The notes under the pieces were generated by a model, which made no database searches, was not told the origin of the DNA, and saw nothing but the letters and a program-made list of their open reading frames with translations. From Deltaproteobacteria bacterium (GTDB taxonomy: Bacteria; Bdellovibrionota_F; JAHFAK01): a DNA stretch of 6,492 nucleotides. The DNA is taken from positions 1 to 6,492 of the forward strand of contig JAHFAK010000120.1 in the NCBI GenBank assembly GCA_023250585.1, given 5' to 3'. Shown here one piece after another: positions 1-6,492 of the stretch. The stretch's first letter is position 1, and each line of letters begins with the position of its first letter. The translations under genes and the position numbers were made by a program.

Positions 1-2591
1 TGAGTCCAGCGATTTCTATTGAACAAAAGACGGTCAGTAAAAATCCGCGTTCGACGGTGGGAACCGTGACAGAGATTCATGATTACTTTCGAATTCTCTT
101 TGCAAGCATTGGAAAGCCGTATTGCTATAATTGCGGGAAGCCTATTACAAGTTTAACGACGCAAGGAATAGTTGATACCATTTTAAAGCTGGGTGTTGAT
201 AAAAAAATATCGCTCTTGGCGCCCATTGTGCGCAAGCGAAAAGGGGAGTATCTCAATGAATTTCGTGAACTCAAACAAAAAGGTTTTTTGAGAGTAAAAG
301 TTGATGGCGCAGAAAAAAGTTTAGATGAAGATATTAAACTCGATAAGAATAAAAAACACGATATCGATGTTTTTGTCGATCAATTAAAGATTACTGAAAA
401 ATCAAAAGATCGCATGACTGATTCAATTGAAACCATTCTAAAACTTTCGCAAGGTTTGGTAAAAGTAGAATTGTCCGAGGAAAAAAAATCATATCTCTAT
501 AACCAAAAATCTGCATGTATTGATTGTGAAATTAGTTATCCGGAAATTAATCCTCAGATGTTTTCTTTTAATAGTCCGCAAGGCGCATGCCCTGAATGCT
601 CAGGTTTGGGTAAAACAATATTTTTCGATGAAACGCTTGTAGTACCTGATGCATCAAAGAGTATTATGGAAGGCTCAATTCGGCCATGGGGAAGTCGTAC
701 GTCAAATTATTATTATCAAATGATTGCACAAGTTGCAGCTCATTATGATTTTGATCTCGAAATTCCATTTAACGATTTATCCAAAACAATACAGAATATT
801 GTTCTTCATGGATCAGGCGATACATCTATTGATTTTGAGCTTGCGAGTGAAGAGGGAGGTTATGCGCATAAGTTCTCGAGGCCTTATGAAGGAGTTATTC
901 CCAATTTAAAACGTCGCTATTCTCAAACTGATTCCGAATACATCCGATCTGAAATTGAAAAATTTATGACTATGCAAATCTGTACTGTCTGCGGGGGTAA
1001 GCGTCTCAAAAAAGAAAGCCTGCATATCAAGATTAATAATACATCAATTTATGATCTTGAGGATTTAGCAATTAAAGATAGCTTTGCATTTTTTGATTCT
1101 CTCTCTTTAACCAAAAAAGAAATTGAAATTTCTGTACGTATTACGAAAGAAATAAAATCGCGATTAAAATTTTTGATCGATGTCGGACTCGATTATCTTA
1201 CACTAGGTCGTGAAGCGGGGACACTCTCAGGCGGTGAATCACAGCGAATTCGACTGGCTACACAAATCGGTTCGAACCTCGTCGGCGTTCTCTATATTCT
1301 TGATGAACCATCGATTGGATTACATCAAAAAGATAATGAGCGATTAATCAATACGCTTATGTCACTCAAAGAGCTCGGCAATACGGTCATTGTCGTAGAG
1401 CACGATCGAGACATTATTGAAGCTTCTGATTTTATCGTTGATCTTGGCCCTGGCGCAGGAATTCATGGAGGGCATATCGTGCATGCAGGAACGGTTGCTG
1501 CATTAAAGAGTAATACAAAATCCATAACTGGCGCATATTTAGAGGGGAAAAAACGTATTGAGCGAACTGCGGATATTCGAGAAGGCAATGGAAAATATAT
1601 AGAAGTACTGGGAGCTACGGGGAATAATCTTAAGAATGTTAATGTCACCATTCCTCTAGGAAAGTTTATTTGCGTTACTGGAGTGAGTGGTTCTGGAAAG
1701 AGCACATTAATTATTGAAACACTCTATAAGTATCTTGCACATTACTTTTATTCCTCTCGCGAAAAAAATCTTCCATTTAAAAAGATTAATGGAGTTGAGT
1801 ACATCGATAAAGTTATCGACGTTGATCAATCACCGATTGGAAGAACACCACGATCAAATCCCGTAACCTACACAGGCGTATTTAGTTACATTCGCGAATT
1901 ATTTAGTGAGCTTAAAGAATCAAAAATTCGAGGCTATAAACCAGGGCGGTTTTCTTTTAATGTAAGTGGAGGCCGCTGTGAAGTCTGTGAAGGAGATGGT
2001 GTCATTAAAATTGAAATGCATTTTTTACCTGATGTGTATGTTGAATGTGATTCCTGTAATGGTAAACGATACAACCGCGAGACATTGGAGATTCACTACA
2101 AGGCAAAAAATATTCATGAAGTTTTATCGATGACGATCGCTGAAGCATTTAGTTTTTTTGAAAATATTCCAACCATAAAAAATAGATTGCAAACACTCAA
2201 AGATGTCGGACTTGGTTATATTTGTCTCGGCCAAGCTGCAACGACGCTCTCAGGTGGTGAATCACAACGAATTAAACTTGCCCGCGAACTTGCAAAACGT
2301 GCAACAGGAAAGACGCTCTACATTTTAGATGAACCAACAACGGGACTCCATTTTGATGATATTCGAAAACTCTTGGAAGTCCTTCATCGCCTTACGAATA
2401 GTGGCAATACCATAATGGTTATTGAACATAATCTGGATGTGATTAAATGCGCTGATTATATTATTGATCTTGGTCCTGATGGAGGAGATAATGGCGGAAC
2501 GATTGTTGCCGAAGGAACTCCGGAAGAAGTTGCACATAATAGTAAGTCGTATACAGGAAAATTTTTGAAAAAAATGTTAAATATGTGCTGA
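1..2591 (+). CDS. uvrA: UvrABC excision nuclease subunit A (5' partial)
   Basis: UvrA is the ATP-dependent DNA damage sensor of nucleotide excision repair; as a dimer it scans DNA with UvrB and loads it at lesions. The reading frame is open from base 3 ([20 protein letters not shown], a hallmark UvrA segment), so the gene begins left of the window and the GTG at 57 is an internal valine codon. About 862 residues are present; compared with the usual 940 or so, roughly 90 N-terminal residues including the first Walker A are missing. Visible in order: a C-X2-C-X20-C-X2-C zinc module (Cys codons 516, 525, 588, 597), an insertion-region CTVCGGKRL segment near 990, the first ABC signature LSGGESQR near 1225 with Walker B YILDEPS, the second Walker [10 protein letters not shown] at 1680-1706, a second zinc module C-X2-C-X19-C-X2-C (codons 1977, 1986, 2046, 2055), and a second LSGGESQR near 2247 with [11 protein letters not shown]. 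All key residues seen are intact. The last codons and the TGA stop lie inside an octamer repeat. Any LexA-type operator would be outside the window. Confidence 0.98.
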   Translation, partial: SPAISIEQKTVSKNPRSTVGTVTEIHDYFRILFASIGKPYCYNCGKPITSLTTQGIVDTILKLGVDKKISLLAPIVRKRKGEYLNEFRELKQKGFLRVKVDGAEKSLDEDIKLDKNKKHDIDVFVDQLKITEKSKDRMTDSIETILKLSQGLVKVELSEEKKSYLYNQKSACIDCEISYPEINPQMFSFNSPQGACPECSGLGKTIFFDETLVVPDASKSIMEGSIRPWGSRTSNYYYQMIAQVAAHYDFDLEIPFNDLSKTIQNIVLHGSGDTSIDFELASEEGGYAHKFSRPYEGVIPNLKRRYSQTDSEYIRSEIEKFMTMQICTVCGGKRLKKESLHIKINNTSIYDLEDLAIKDSFAFFDSLSLTKKEIEISVRITKEIKSRLKFLIDVGLDYLTLGREAGTLSGGESQRIRLATQIGSNLVGVLYILDEPSIGLHQKDNERLINTLMSLKELGNTVIVVEHDRDIIEASDFIVDLGPGAGIHGGHIVHAGTVAALKSNTKSITGAYLEGKKRIERTADIREGNGKYIEVLGATGNNLKNVNVTIPLGKFICVTGVSGSGKSTLIIETLYKYLAHYFYSSREKNLPFKKINGVEYIDKVIDVDQSPIGRTPRSNPVTYTGVFSYIRELFSELKESKIRGYKPGRFSFNVSGGRCEVCEGDGVIKIEMHFLPDVYVECDSCNGKRYNRETLEIHYKAKNIHEVLSMTIAEAFSFFENIPTIKNRLQTLKDVGLGYICLGQAATTLSGGESQRIKLARELAKRATGKTLYILDEPTTGLHFDDIRKLLEVLHRLTNSGNTIMVIEHNLDVIKCADYIIDLGPDGGDNGGTIVAEGTPEEVAHNSKSYTGKFLKKMLNMC

Positions 2592-2662
2592 TGTGTTGAT
2601 GTTAAGAGAAGAAATTTTTCCTAGCATCAGCACTTCAGCACAATCTTAACATCAGCACATAT
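2581..2662. repeat. Inverted octamer array with two alternative hairpins
   Basis: Five copies of one octamer surround the uvrA-mpl junction. Two are in minus orientation (GTGCTGAT 2585-2592, GTGTTGAT 2593-2600) and three in plus orientation (ATCAGCAC 2626-2633, TTCAGCAC 2634-2641, ATCAGCAC 2651-2658). A GTTAAGA/TCTTAAC pair (2601-2607 and 2644-2650) is inserted between them. Two exclusive folds are possible. In the first, 2585-2600 pairs with 2626-2641 (16 positions, one mismatch, one G-U). In the second, 2581-2593 pairs with 2650-2662 (13 perfect), continued by 2602-2607 with 2644-2649 across an 8-base bulge. There is no following T-run, so it is not a standard intrinsic terminator. It contains the uvrA stop and ends two bases before the mpl Shine-Dalgarno. 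It could be a dispersed repeat, an mRNA-stabilising hairpin or an attenuator; the function is unproven. Confidence 0.75.
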
Positions 2663-2663
2663 A

Positions 2664-2669
2664 AGAGGA
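2664..2669 (+). promoter_or_regulatory. Ribosome binding site of mpl
   Basis: AGAGGA lies 3 bases before the ATG at 2673 (GAGG with 4), slightly closer than optimal. It begins immediately after the right arm of the inverted octamer array, so folding of that array could affect its accessibility. Confidence 0.6.
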
Positions 2670-2672
2670 AAT

Positions 2673-4085
2673 ATGCACAATTACAAAAAAATCCATCTAA
2701 CCGGCATTTGTGGAACCGCGATGGGATCTTTTGCGGGAATGCTTAAAGAAAAAGGCTTTGACGTTACCGGCTCTGATCAAAATGTGTACCCACCGATGAG
2801 TGATCAATTGAAACGCTTGGGCATTCATCTACTCGAAGGATACAAAGAAGAAAACGTTGCGTATAATCCTGACTTAGTCATTGTTGGGAATACAACAAAA
2901 CGAGATAATCCCGAGGTAAAATATGTGTTTGAAAAAGGCTTGAAGTATATGTCTTTCCCCGCAGCTTTTGCAGAAATTTGCCTAAAAGATAAGACTTCCA
3001 TTGTTGTATCGGGAACACATGGAAAGAGTACGCTGACATCGCTCATGGCCTGGATTTTAGATTATGCGGGAACATCTCCAAGTTTTTTTGTTGGTGGAAT
3101 TCCAAAGAATTTTGAAAAGAGTTATAAGCTGGCATCAGGAAATTATTTTGTCAGCGAAGGAGACGAATACGACACTGCATTTTTTGATAAACGACCAAAG
3201 TTTTTACACTATCAACCATATCATACTATTATTACCAGTATTGAATATGATCATGCTGATATCTATCAAAGCCTTGCACAAATTATACGTGAATTTGAAA
3301 ACCTCATTGAACTTATTCCAAAAGAAGGCAGCTTGACTGTATGTGTTGATTGCAACAATGTACGTGACATCATTAAAAAAGCAAATTGTGCCGTTGACAC
3401 GTATGGTTTTTCAAAGGACGCAAAGTGGAGTGGGTCCATCCAAAAGATTGATGAAGAAGGGATGGAATTTTCTGTCACGTATCAAGGCAATGCTTTTGGC
3501 ACGTTTAGCTCAAGTATTGTAGGTGAACATAATTTACTCAATATGCTTGGAGCTATTGCGCTTGCGAATCGTTTGGGAATTTCGCTCGAGTCCATACGAG
3601 GAGCGCTTAAAACTTTTACCGGCGTAAAAAGGCGACAAGAAATTCGTGGTATTGTTAATGATATTATTGTAATCGACGACTTTGCTCATCATCCTACCGC
3701 AATAGAAGAAACAATAAAAGCAATTAAACGAAGATATTCAAAGCGAAAAGTGTGGGCAATATTTGAACCACGAACTAATTCGACGCGAAGAAATATTTTT
3801 GAAAAGGAATTAGGTACCTGTTTCGTGCATGCAGACGAAGTAATTATTGCTCCGGTGTTTCGGCCAGAAGCCATTAAAGAAGAAGAACGTTTGAATGTGG
3901 ATACGGTCCTTAAAAAAATAAGAGAACAAGGTAAGCAAGCTCATTACCCAGCAAGTGTTACAGCAATTATTGAAAAATTATCACGCGAAACACGCAAGGG
4001 GGACGTTATCCTTATTATGTCCAATGGCGGATTTGAAAACATTCATGAACGACTACTCACAGCTTTGAAGGCAACAATGAAATAA
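2673..4085 (+). CDS. mpl: UDP-MurNAc:L-Ala-gamma-D-Glu-meso-DAP ligase (murein tripeptide ligase)
   Basis: This cytoplasmic Mur-family ligase uses ATP to join the recycled tripeptide L-Ala-gamma-D-Glu-meso-DAP to UDP-MurNAc, returning wall peptides to synthesis. The 470 residues match the family length (E. coli about 457). Visible are the N-terminal nucleotide-sugar motif GICGTAMG (11-18) and GSDQNVYPPMS (33-43), which is the Mpl rather than MurC form; the ATP P-loop GTHGKST (114-120); the acidic motif EGDEYD (162-167), usually EADEYD; IEYDHADIY (190-198); GEHN (284-287); DDFAHHPTA (335-343); and FEPRTNSTRRN (364-374). The C-terminal SNGGFENIH segment is also typical. The three Mur domains (Rossmann, central ATPase, C-terminal ligand-binding) are therefore complete. 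The ATG at 2673 is supported by AGAGGA upstream and by the motif lying at residue 11 as in relatives. It follows uvrA by 81 bases in the same direction, so co-transcription is possible. MurC is the main alternative, but the YPPMS, DDFAHHPTA and EPRTN signatures favour Mpl strongly. Confidence 0.95.
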   Translation: MHNYKKIHLTGICGTAMGSFAGMLKEKGFDVTGSDQNVYPPMSDQLKRLGIHLLEGYKEENVAYNPDLVIVGNTTKRDNPEVKYVFEKGLKYMSFPAAFAEICLKDKTSIVVSGTHGKSTLTSLMAWILDYAGTSPSFFVGGIPKNFEKSYKLASGNYFVSEGDEYDTAFFDKRPKFLHYQPYHTIITSIEYDHADIYQSLAQIIREFENLIELIPKEGSLTVCVDCNNVRDIIKKANCAVDTYGFSKDAKWSGSIQKIDEEGMEFSVTYQGNAFGTFSSSIVGEHNLLNMLGAIALANRLGISLESIRGALKTFTGVKRRQEIRGIVNDIIVIDDFAHHPTAIEETIKAIKRRYSKRKVWAIFEPRTNSTRRNIFEKELGTCFVHADEVIIAPVFRPEAIKEEERLNVDTVLKKIREQGKQAHYPASVTAIIEKLSRETRKGDVILIMSNGGFENIHERLLTALKATMK

Positions 4086-4098
4086 GAGAATGATTTAC

Positions 4099-4131
4099 TA
4101 TTTACTACCCATCTATCATGGGTAGTAAATA
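4099..4131. terminator. Perfect 14-bp hairpin after mpl (terminator or operator)
   Basis: Bases 4099-4112 (TATTTACTACCCAT) are the exact reverse complement of 4118-4131, with loop CTATC. The repeat begins 14 bases after the mpl stop, as an intrinsic terminator would. No T-run follows on either strand, so termination would have to be by a non-canonical route. The right arm ends five bases before a TTGACT -35-like box, so it may instead, or also, be an operator for the downstream gene. The structure is certain; its role is not. Confidence 0.5.
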
Positions 4132-4135
4132 AATA

Positions 4136-4164
4136 TTGACTTGTATTTAATAAATAGTTAAGCT
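4136..4164 (+). promoter_or_regulatory. Possible sigma-70 promoter for the AlbA_2 gene
   Basis: TTGACT (4136-4141, five of six consensus bases) is followed after 17 bases by TAAGCT (4159-4164), a poor -10 with three of six matches. A second candidate -10, TATACA at 4170-4175, has only a weak -35 (TTAATA at 4147-4152). The region is very AT-rich, so chance matches are expected. Either choice would give an mRNA leader of roughly 85-100 bases before the preferred start at 4266. Confidence 0.3.
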
Positions 4165-4252
4165 CTTGTTATACAGCGAATTAAATTTATCAATAATTAC
4201 AACATGATATTACTTTTGTTAACTCAATGTATGTGGATTGTATTTTTATTTC

Positions 4253-4256
4253 GGGA
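4253..4256 (+). promoter_or_regulatory. Weak ribosome binding site deciding the start at 4266
   Basis: GGGA lies 9 bases before the ATG at 4266. The earlier in-frame ATG at 4227 has only AT-rich sequence upstream (TTTTGTTAACTCA) with no Shine-Dalgarno. This favours 4266, although neither site is strong. Confidence 0.4.
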
Positions 4257-4265
4257 TTAAAATAT

Positions 4266-5576
4266 ATGGAAAATAAGGATTTTTTGCTTGAACTCATAGA
4301 ACATCGGGAATCCGATTGCGTGGAATTTAAGTCATCAATTGCTTCAAGTTCAATTCATGATATGGTAGCTTTTCTTAATACTCGCGGAGGAATAATCTTT
4401 TTTGGAGTTAATGATACGGGTGAAATTATTGGTTTACAAGAATCTCATATACATCAAAAGATCTCTGATCTTTTGCAAGCGGTAGAGCCTGCTCCAAAAT
4501 CTGAAATTCATGTCTTGCACCGAGGACAAAAGAAAATAGGGTGTCTCGAACTCTCTTCTAATGGAAGGCTTTATTCATATAAACAAAAGGTATGGATTCG
4601 CGTGGGTGCCAATAATAGACCACTGGACCTCCATGAGCTGTTTACTTTTGCTGGAGAATCTGCTCTTTTTTCATTTGATCAACAGCTTTCGCAAATACCG
4701 ACGCACGATGCGAATTCCCGTCTTATGAAGGCATATCTTATGCTTCGAAATAAGCATCGAAATTTTAGCATACCAAAAGAAGCCTTGGGAGCAATTCTTG
4801 ATAAATTAGGATATGCGCGTGAAGGACGTTTAACCTATGGGGGATTGCTTCTTTTTGGTCGTTCCGTCAATAAAACAATGATCAACAATCGTATCTATGT
4901 AGTTACGTTTAAAGATCGTATGGATCGTGAGGTGCTTGATAGTAAGGAATTTAGGGGAAATCTGTTGAAGATGATCGATGATGTCCTTGATTATCTTCAC
5001 ACATCTATTCCAATTGTGTCTTCGGTAAAAGATCGGGAAAGAATTGATATTCCACTGATACCTATTGAAATGCTCCGAGAATTGGTGACGAATGCACTTC
5101 TTCATCGCAATTATGTTGATACCAATGAGGTAAAGATTTTTTTAGCACATAACTCCATCGAAATTGCAAATCCGGGTTCATTTCTTCCTGGTATTTCTCC
5201 AGAAAAACCACGACACAAAACAAGAAATAATTTACTCGCGCAATATCTCTTTGAGATTGGACGAATAGAGAAATATGGATCAGGACTTCCTACGATATTT
5301 AAATTGGCAAAAGTTCATAATCTAGAAGTTACCTATCATCTCGATTCATTTTCGACGCGAGTCATTATTCGTGCTAAGAGTTCTGATCAGGATTTCGATA
5401 CAATTATAGAAGTAATGAAAGATACATCACGAGTGAGCGCGGCTCAGGTTTCAAAACTGACAGGCATCAGTCGATCTACCCTACAACGGAAATTACAAAT
5501 TATGATCGACGAGGAAAAAATCTGCAAAGAAGGAATAGGAAAGGCAACACGCTACTTTTTACCCACGAAGCAATGA
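4266..5576 (+). CDS. AlbA_2 (Schlafen-type) domain protein with GHKL-like ATPase half and C-terminal winged helix; predicted regulator
   Basis: This is a 436-residue soluble protein of the group often labelled 'ATP-binding protein' or 'RecG-like regulator'. The N-terminal AlbA_2 domain (about 10-125) shows ESDCVEFKSS (15-24), AFLNTRGGIIFFGVNDTGEI (35-54) and VWIRVGANNRP. After a helical linker comes a HATPase_c_4-type region with RELVTNALLHRNY (about 271-283), IEIANPGSF (about 298-306) and IEKYGSGLPTIF near 335-346. These look like the N box and glycine motifs of a GHKL-like fold. The C-terminal 55 residues contain a winged-helix segment (VSAAQVSKLTGISRSTLQRK) suited to DNA binding. It has no helicase motor, so it is not RecG itself. 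An in-frame ATG at 4227 would add 13 residues (MYVDCIFISGLKY) that lack family character and a Shine-Dalgarno, so 4266 is preferred. It is probably transcribed alone. Targets are unknown: autoregulation, control of a neighbour or a nuclease/defence role are all inferences. The family assignment is firm, the function is not. Confidence 0.85.
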   Translation: MENKDFLLELIEHRESDCVEFKSSIASSSIHDMVAFLNTRGGIIFFGVNDTGEIIGLQESHIHQKISDLLQAVEPAPKSEIHVLHRGQKKIGCLELSSNGRLYSYKQKVWIRVGANNRPLDLHELFTFAGESALFSFDQQLSQIPTHDANSRLMKAYLMLRNKHRNFSIPKEALGAILDKLGYAREGRLTYGGLLLFGRSVNKTMINNRIYVVTFKDRMDREVLDSKEFRGNLLKMIDDVLDYLHTSIPIVSSVKDRERIDIPLIPIEMLRELVTNALLHRNYVDTNEVKIFLAHNSIEIANPGSFLPGISPEKPRHKTRNNLLAQYLFEIGRIEKYGSGLPTIFKLAKVHNLEVTYHLDSFSTRVIIRAKSSDQDFDTIIEVMKDTSRVSAAQVSKLTGISRSTLQRKLQIMIDEEKICKEGIGKATRYFLPTKQ

Positions 5577-5712
5577 ATCTTCATTTCAAAAGTATAAGAT
5601 GAACATCTCAGCAATCGTGTAAAGGCTCCGGGCATACTAGGCAAGCATAAGGTGTCATTTATGCCATTTCCAATCAGTAGACAAAGAGCATTTCAGAAGA
5701 TATTATTTGATA
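5577..5712. other. Gap before crcB with short competing inverted repeats
   Basis: This 136-base gap has no coding potential that I can support. TTATGCC (5659-5665) can pair either with GCATAA (5645-5650; six bases, 8-base loop) or with GGCATA (5631-5636), giving two exclusive short stems. A TATAAG at 5593-5598 resembles a -10 box but has no good -35 at 16-18 bases. AGAAGA at 5695-5700 is a weak Shine-Dalgarno. The conserved fluoride riboswitch pieces (a GGxGATGG-like 5' element and CTGATGxCTCCT-like 3' element) were looked for and not found. Confidence 0.4.
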
Positions 5713-6084
5713 ATGAAATTTGTTATTTTAACATTCTCGGGAGCCGCTGGAGTAATAAGCCGTTATTTGTTTGATGGCTGGATCCACCAGGTTTTTGGTT
5801 TGCAATTTCCTATTGGTACGCTTTTCGTCAATGTCTCCGGATGTTTAGCTATTGGGTTTTTAGGTACTTTGGCTGATGAGAGATCCTTGCTTTCTCCTGA
5901 TGTGCGCCTTGCCCTCATTCTTGGTTTCCTGGGAGCGTTCACCACATATTCAAGTTTTGCCTATGAAACATGGACGATGCTTCGGAATAGTGAATTTCTT
6001 TTTGCTGCATTAAATATTCTAGGTAGCCTTGTGATCGGTTTTGCCGGCCTTTTCCTTGGAGTTTTCTTGGCTAGGCTCATGTGA
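5713..6084 (+). CDS. crcB: Fluoride-specific ion channel CrcB/Fluc
   Basis: CrcB (Fluc) is a small inner-membrane protein that forms an antiparallel dimeric channel releasing fluoride from the cytoplasm. The 123 residues fit the family length, with four hydrophobic membrane segments (about 3-20, 32-54, 65-86, 95-121). Recognisable motifs are the N-terminal GAAGVISRY (10-18), PIGTLFVNVSG (33-43) with the pore asparagine N40, and GFLGAFTTYSSF (71-82), the Phe-box and central-sodium segment. Position 79 is tyrosine where the family commonly has the first Phe of TTFSTF; F82 is kept. The start chosen is the ATG at 5713, giving MKFVILTFSG as in relatives. An in-frame TTG at 5707 is six bases after AGAAGA, a better Shine-Dalgarno spacing, and would add only two residues. 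It forms a two-gene unit with the DUF190 gene 11 bases downstream. No fluoride riboswitch is recognised upstream. Confidence 0.95.
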   Translation: MKFVILTFSGAAGVISRYLFDGWIHQVFGLQFPIGTLFVNVSGCLAIGFLGTLADERSLLSPDVRLALILGFLGAFTTYSSFAYETWTMLRNSEFLFAALNILGSLVIGFAGLFLGVFLARLM

Positions 6085-6090
6085 AAGGAG
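6085..6090 (+). promoter_or_regulatory. Ribosome binding site of the DUF190 gene
   Basis: AAGGAG begins right after the crcB stop and lies 5 bases before the ATG at 6096, an ideal Shine-Dalgarno. It rules against the in-frame GTG at 6081, which overlaps the crcB stop and would place this site inside the coding region. Confidence 0.85.
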
Positions 6091-6095
6091 TAGAG

Positions 6096-6434
6096 ATGAA
6101 GATTCCTGAGAATGGAAAACTGCTTCGGATTTTCATTGGTGAATCAGACCACCATAATGGTAAGCCTCTTCATGAAGCAATCATGATGCTTGCTCGCGAA
6201 AAGGAGCTAGCCGGATGCACAGTTATTAAGGGTTTTGAAGGTTTTGGTGCTGCAAGCCGGATTCACACCACGAAAATCCTTCGATTATCCGAAGACCTTC
6301 CTATCATAATTGAAATTGTGGATGCAGAGGAAGATATCGATGATTTTATGCCGTTTTTGGATGGCATGGTAAAAGAAGGATTGGTCACTGTTGAAAAAGT
6401 CCGTGTTGTTTTATATCGGCATAATCAGAAATAA
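6096..6434 (+). CDS. DUF190 family protein, partner of CrcB
   Basis: This is a 112-residue soluble protein of the DUF190 family, which is predicted to have a PII-like ferredoxin fold and is often encoded beside crcB. Family hallmarks visible are KLLRIFIGESDHHNGKPLHE (8-27), the central GFEGFGAASRIHTTKILRLS stretch, and DLPIIIEIVD followed by a VEKVRVVLY strand near the end. The length and full motif order indicate an intact gene. There is no signal peptide or membrane segment. The start at ATG 6096 is set by AAGGAG five bases upstream. It lies 11 bases after crcB and is almost certainly co-transcribed with it. Genomic association suggests a role in fluoride resistance, perhaps modulating the channel or sensing a small ligand, but the biochemical function is not established, so I give no gene symbol. 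Confidence 0.92.
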   Translation: MKIPENGKLLRIFIGESDHHNGKPLHEAIMMLAREKELAGCTVIKGFEGFGAASRIHTTKILRLSEDLPIIIEIVDAEEDIDDFMPFLDGMVKEGLVTVEKVRVVLYRHNQK

Positions 6435-6492
6435 TTAAGTTTGAGGTGCCTCCACAAAACTGACTTTACCAATCTAAGCCATACCGAACATT
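6435..6492. other. 3' tail; possible IS3-type terminal repeat from 6442
   Basis: No gene begins in these 58 bases. There is a short palindrome GAGGTGCCTC (6443-6452) and no clear terminator. From 6442 the sequence TGAGGTGCCTCCACAAAACT, then GAC, resembles by memory the TG...CC...AAA.T.GAC layout at ends of IS3-family elements. No transposase is in view to support this, so it is a suggestion only. Confidence 0.2.

Noticed and set aside
57-59. GTG as the uvrA start codon
   Set aside because: The frame continues upstream to the window edge with conserved UvrA residues ([18 protein letters not shown]), so this is an internal valine.
724-909. Second plus-strand frame within uvrA, and another at 3064-3336 within mpl
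   Set aside because: They are out of frame with conserved coding sequence and the products have no family features.
1463-1705. Minus-strand open frame inside uvrA, and similar ones at 2325-2537, 2825-3046, 3266-3478, 3689-3874, 4830-5105 and 5763-5945
   Set aside because: All lie opposite well-conserved genes, carry no recognisable motif and look like antisense shadows.
2585-2658. CRISPR-like array
   Set aside because: The repeats are only eight bases, in both orientations, without regular unique spacers.
2673-4085. MurC (UDP-MurNAc:L-alanine ligase)
   Set aside because: The YPPMS, DDFAHHPTA and EPRTNSTRRN motifs are the Mpl forms rather than the MurC forms.
4266-5576. RecG helicase
   Set aside because: There are no helicase motor motifs; the name comes from a shared C-terminal domain label in databases.
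5577-5712. Fluoride riboswitch
   Set aside because: The conserved 5' GATG element and the 3' CTGATG element could not be found by eye; AAGATGAACATCTC is just a small palindrome.

Overview
The window is a compact, AT-rich bacterial segment in which all five recognisable genes lie on the + strand. In order they are: the 3' nine-tenths of uvrA (nucleotide excision repair, open at the left edge), mpl (murein tripeptide ligase of peptidoglycan recycling), an AlbA_2/Schlafen-type protein with a GHKL-like ATPase half and a winged helix, and a tight crcB-DUF190 pair (fluoride channel plus its usual small partner). No rRNA, tRNA, CRISPR array or complete mobile element is visible.

Organism: the proteins are ordinary bacterial ones. 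Mpl is known mainly from Gram-negative bacteria that recycle meso-diaminopimelate murein, so a diderm with DAP-type wall is the best guess. I cannot place the phylum. The low GC, lysine-rich proteins and short-word repeats in the gaps would suit several candidate or host-associated lineages, but that is only an impression.

Layout: uvrA (1-2591) and mpl (2673-4085) are separated by 81 bases. That gap holds an unusual inverted array of one octamer (ATCAGCAC and variants), which also contains the uvrA stop codon. The array can fold into two mutually exclusive hairpins just ahead of the mpl ribosome binding site. Downstream of mpl a perfect 14-bp inverted repeat (4099-4131) stands just before a plausible -35 box and a 140-base AT-rich leader for the AlbA_2 gene (preferred start 4266). 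A 136-base gap (5577-5712) then leads to crcB (5713-6084). DUF190 follows after 11 bases with its own strong Shine-Dalgarno. The last 58 bases contain no gene, but from 6442 they resemble the end of an IS3-type insertion sequence.

Functionally these are separate housekeeping jobs (DNA repair, wall recycling, fluoride resistance) with one predicted regulator or nucleic-acid-acting protein between them. The best leads are the two non-coding structured regions, the possible Schlafen-type acidic residues in the AlbA_2 protein, and the absence of a recognisable fluoride riboswitch ahead of crcB.
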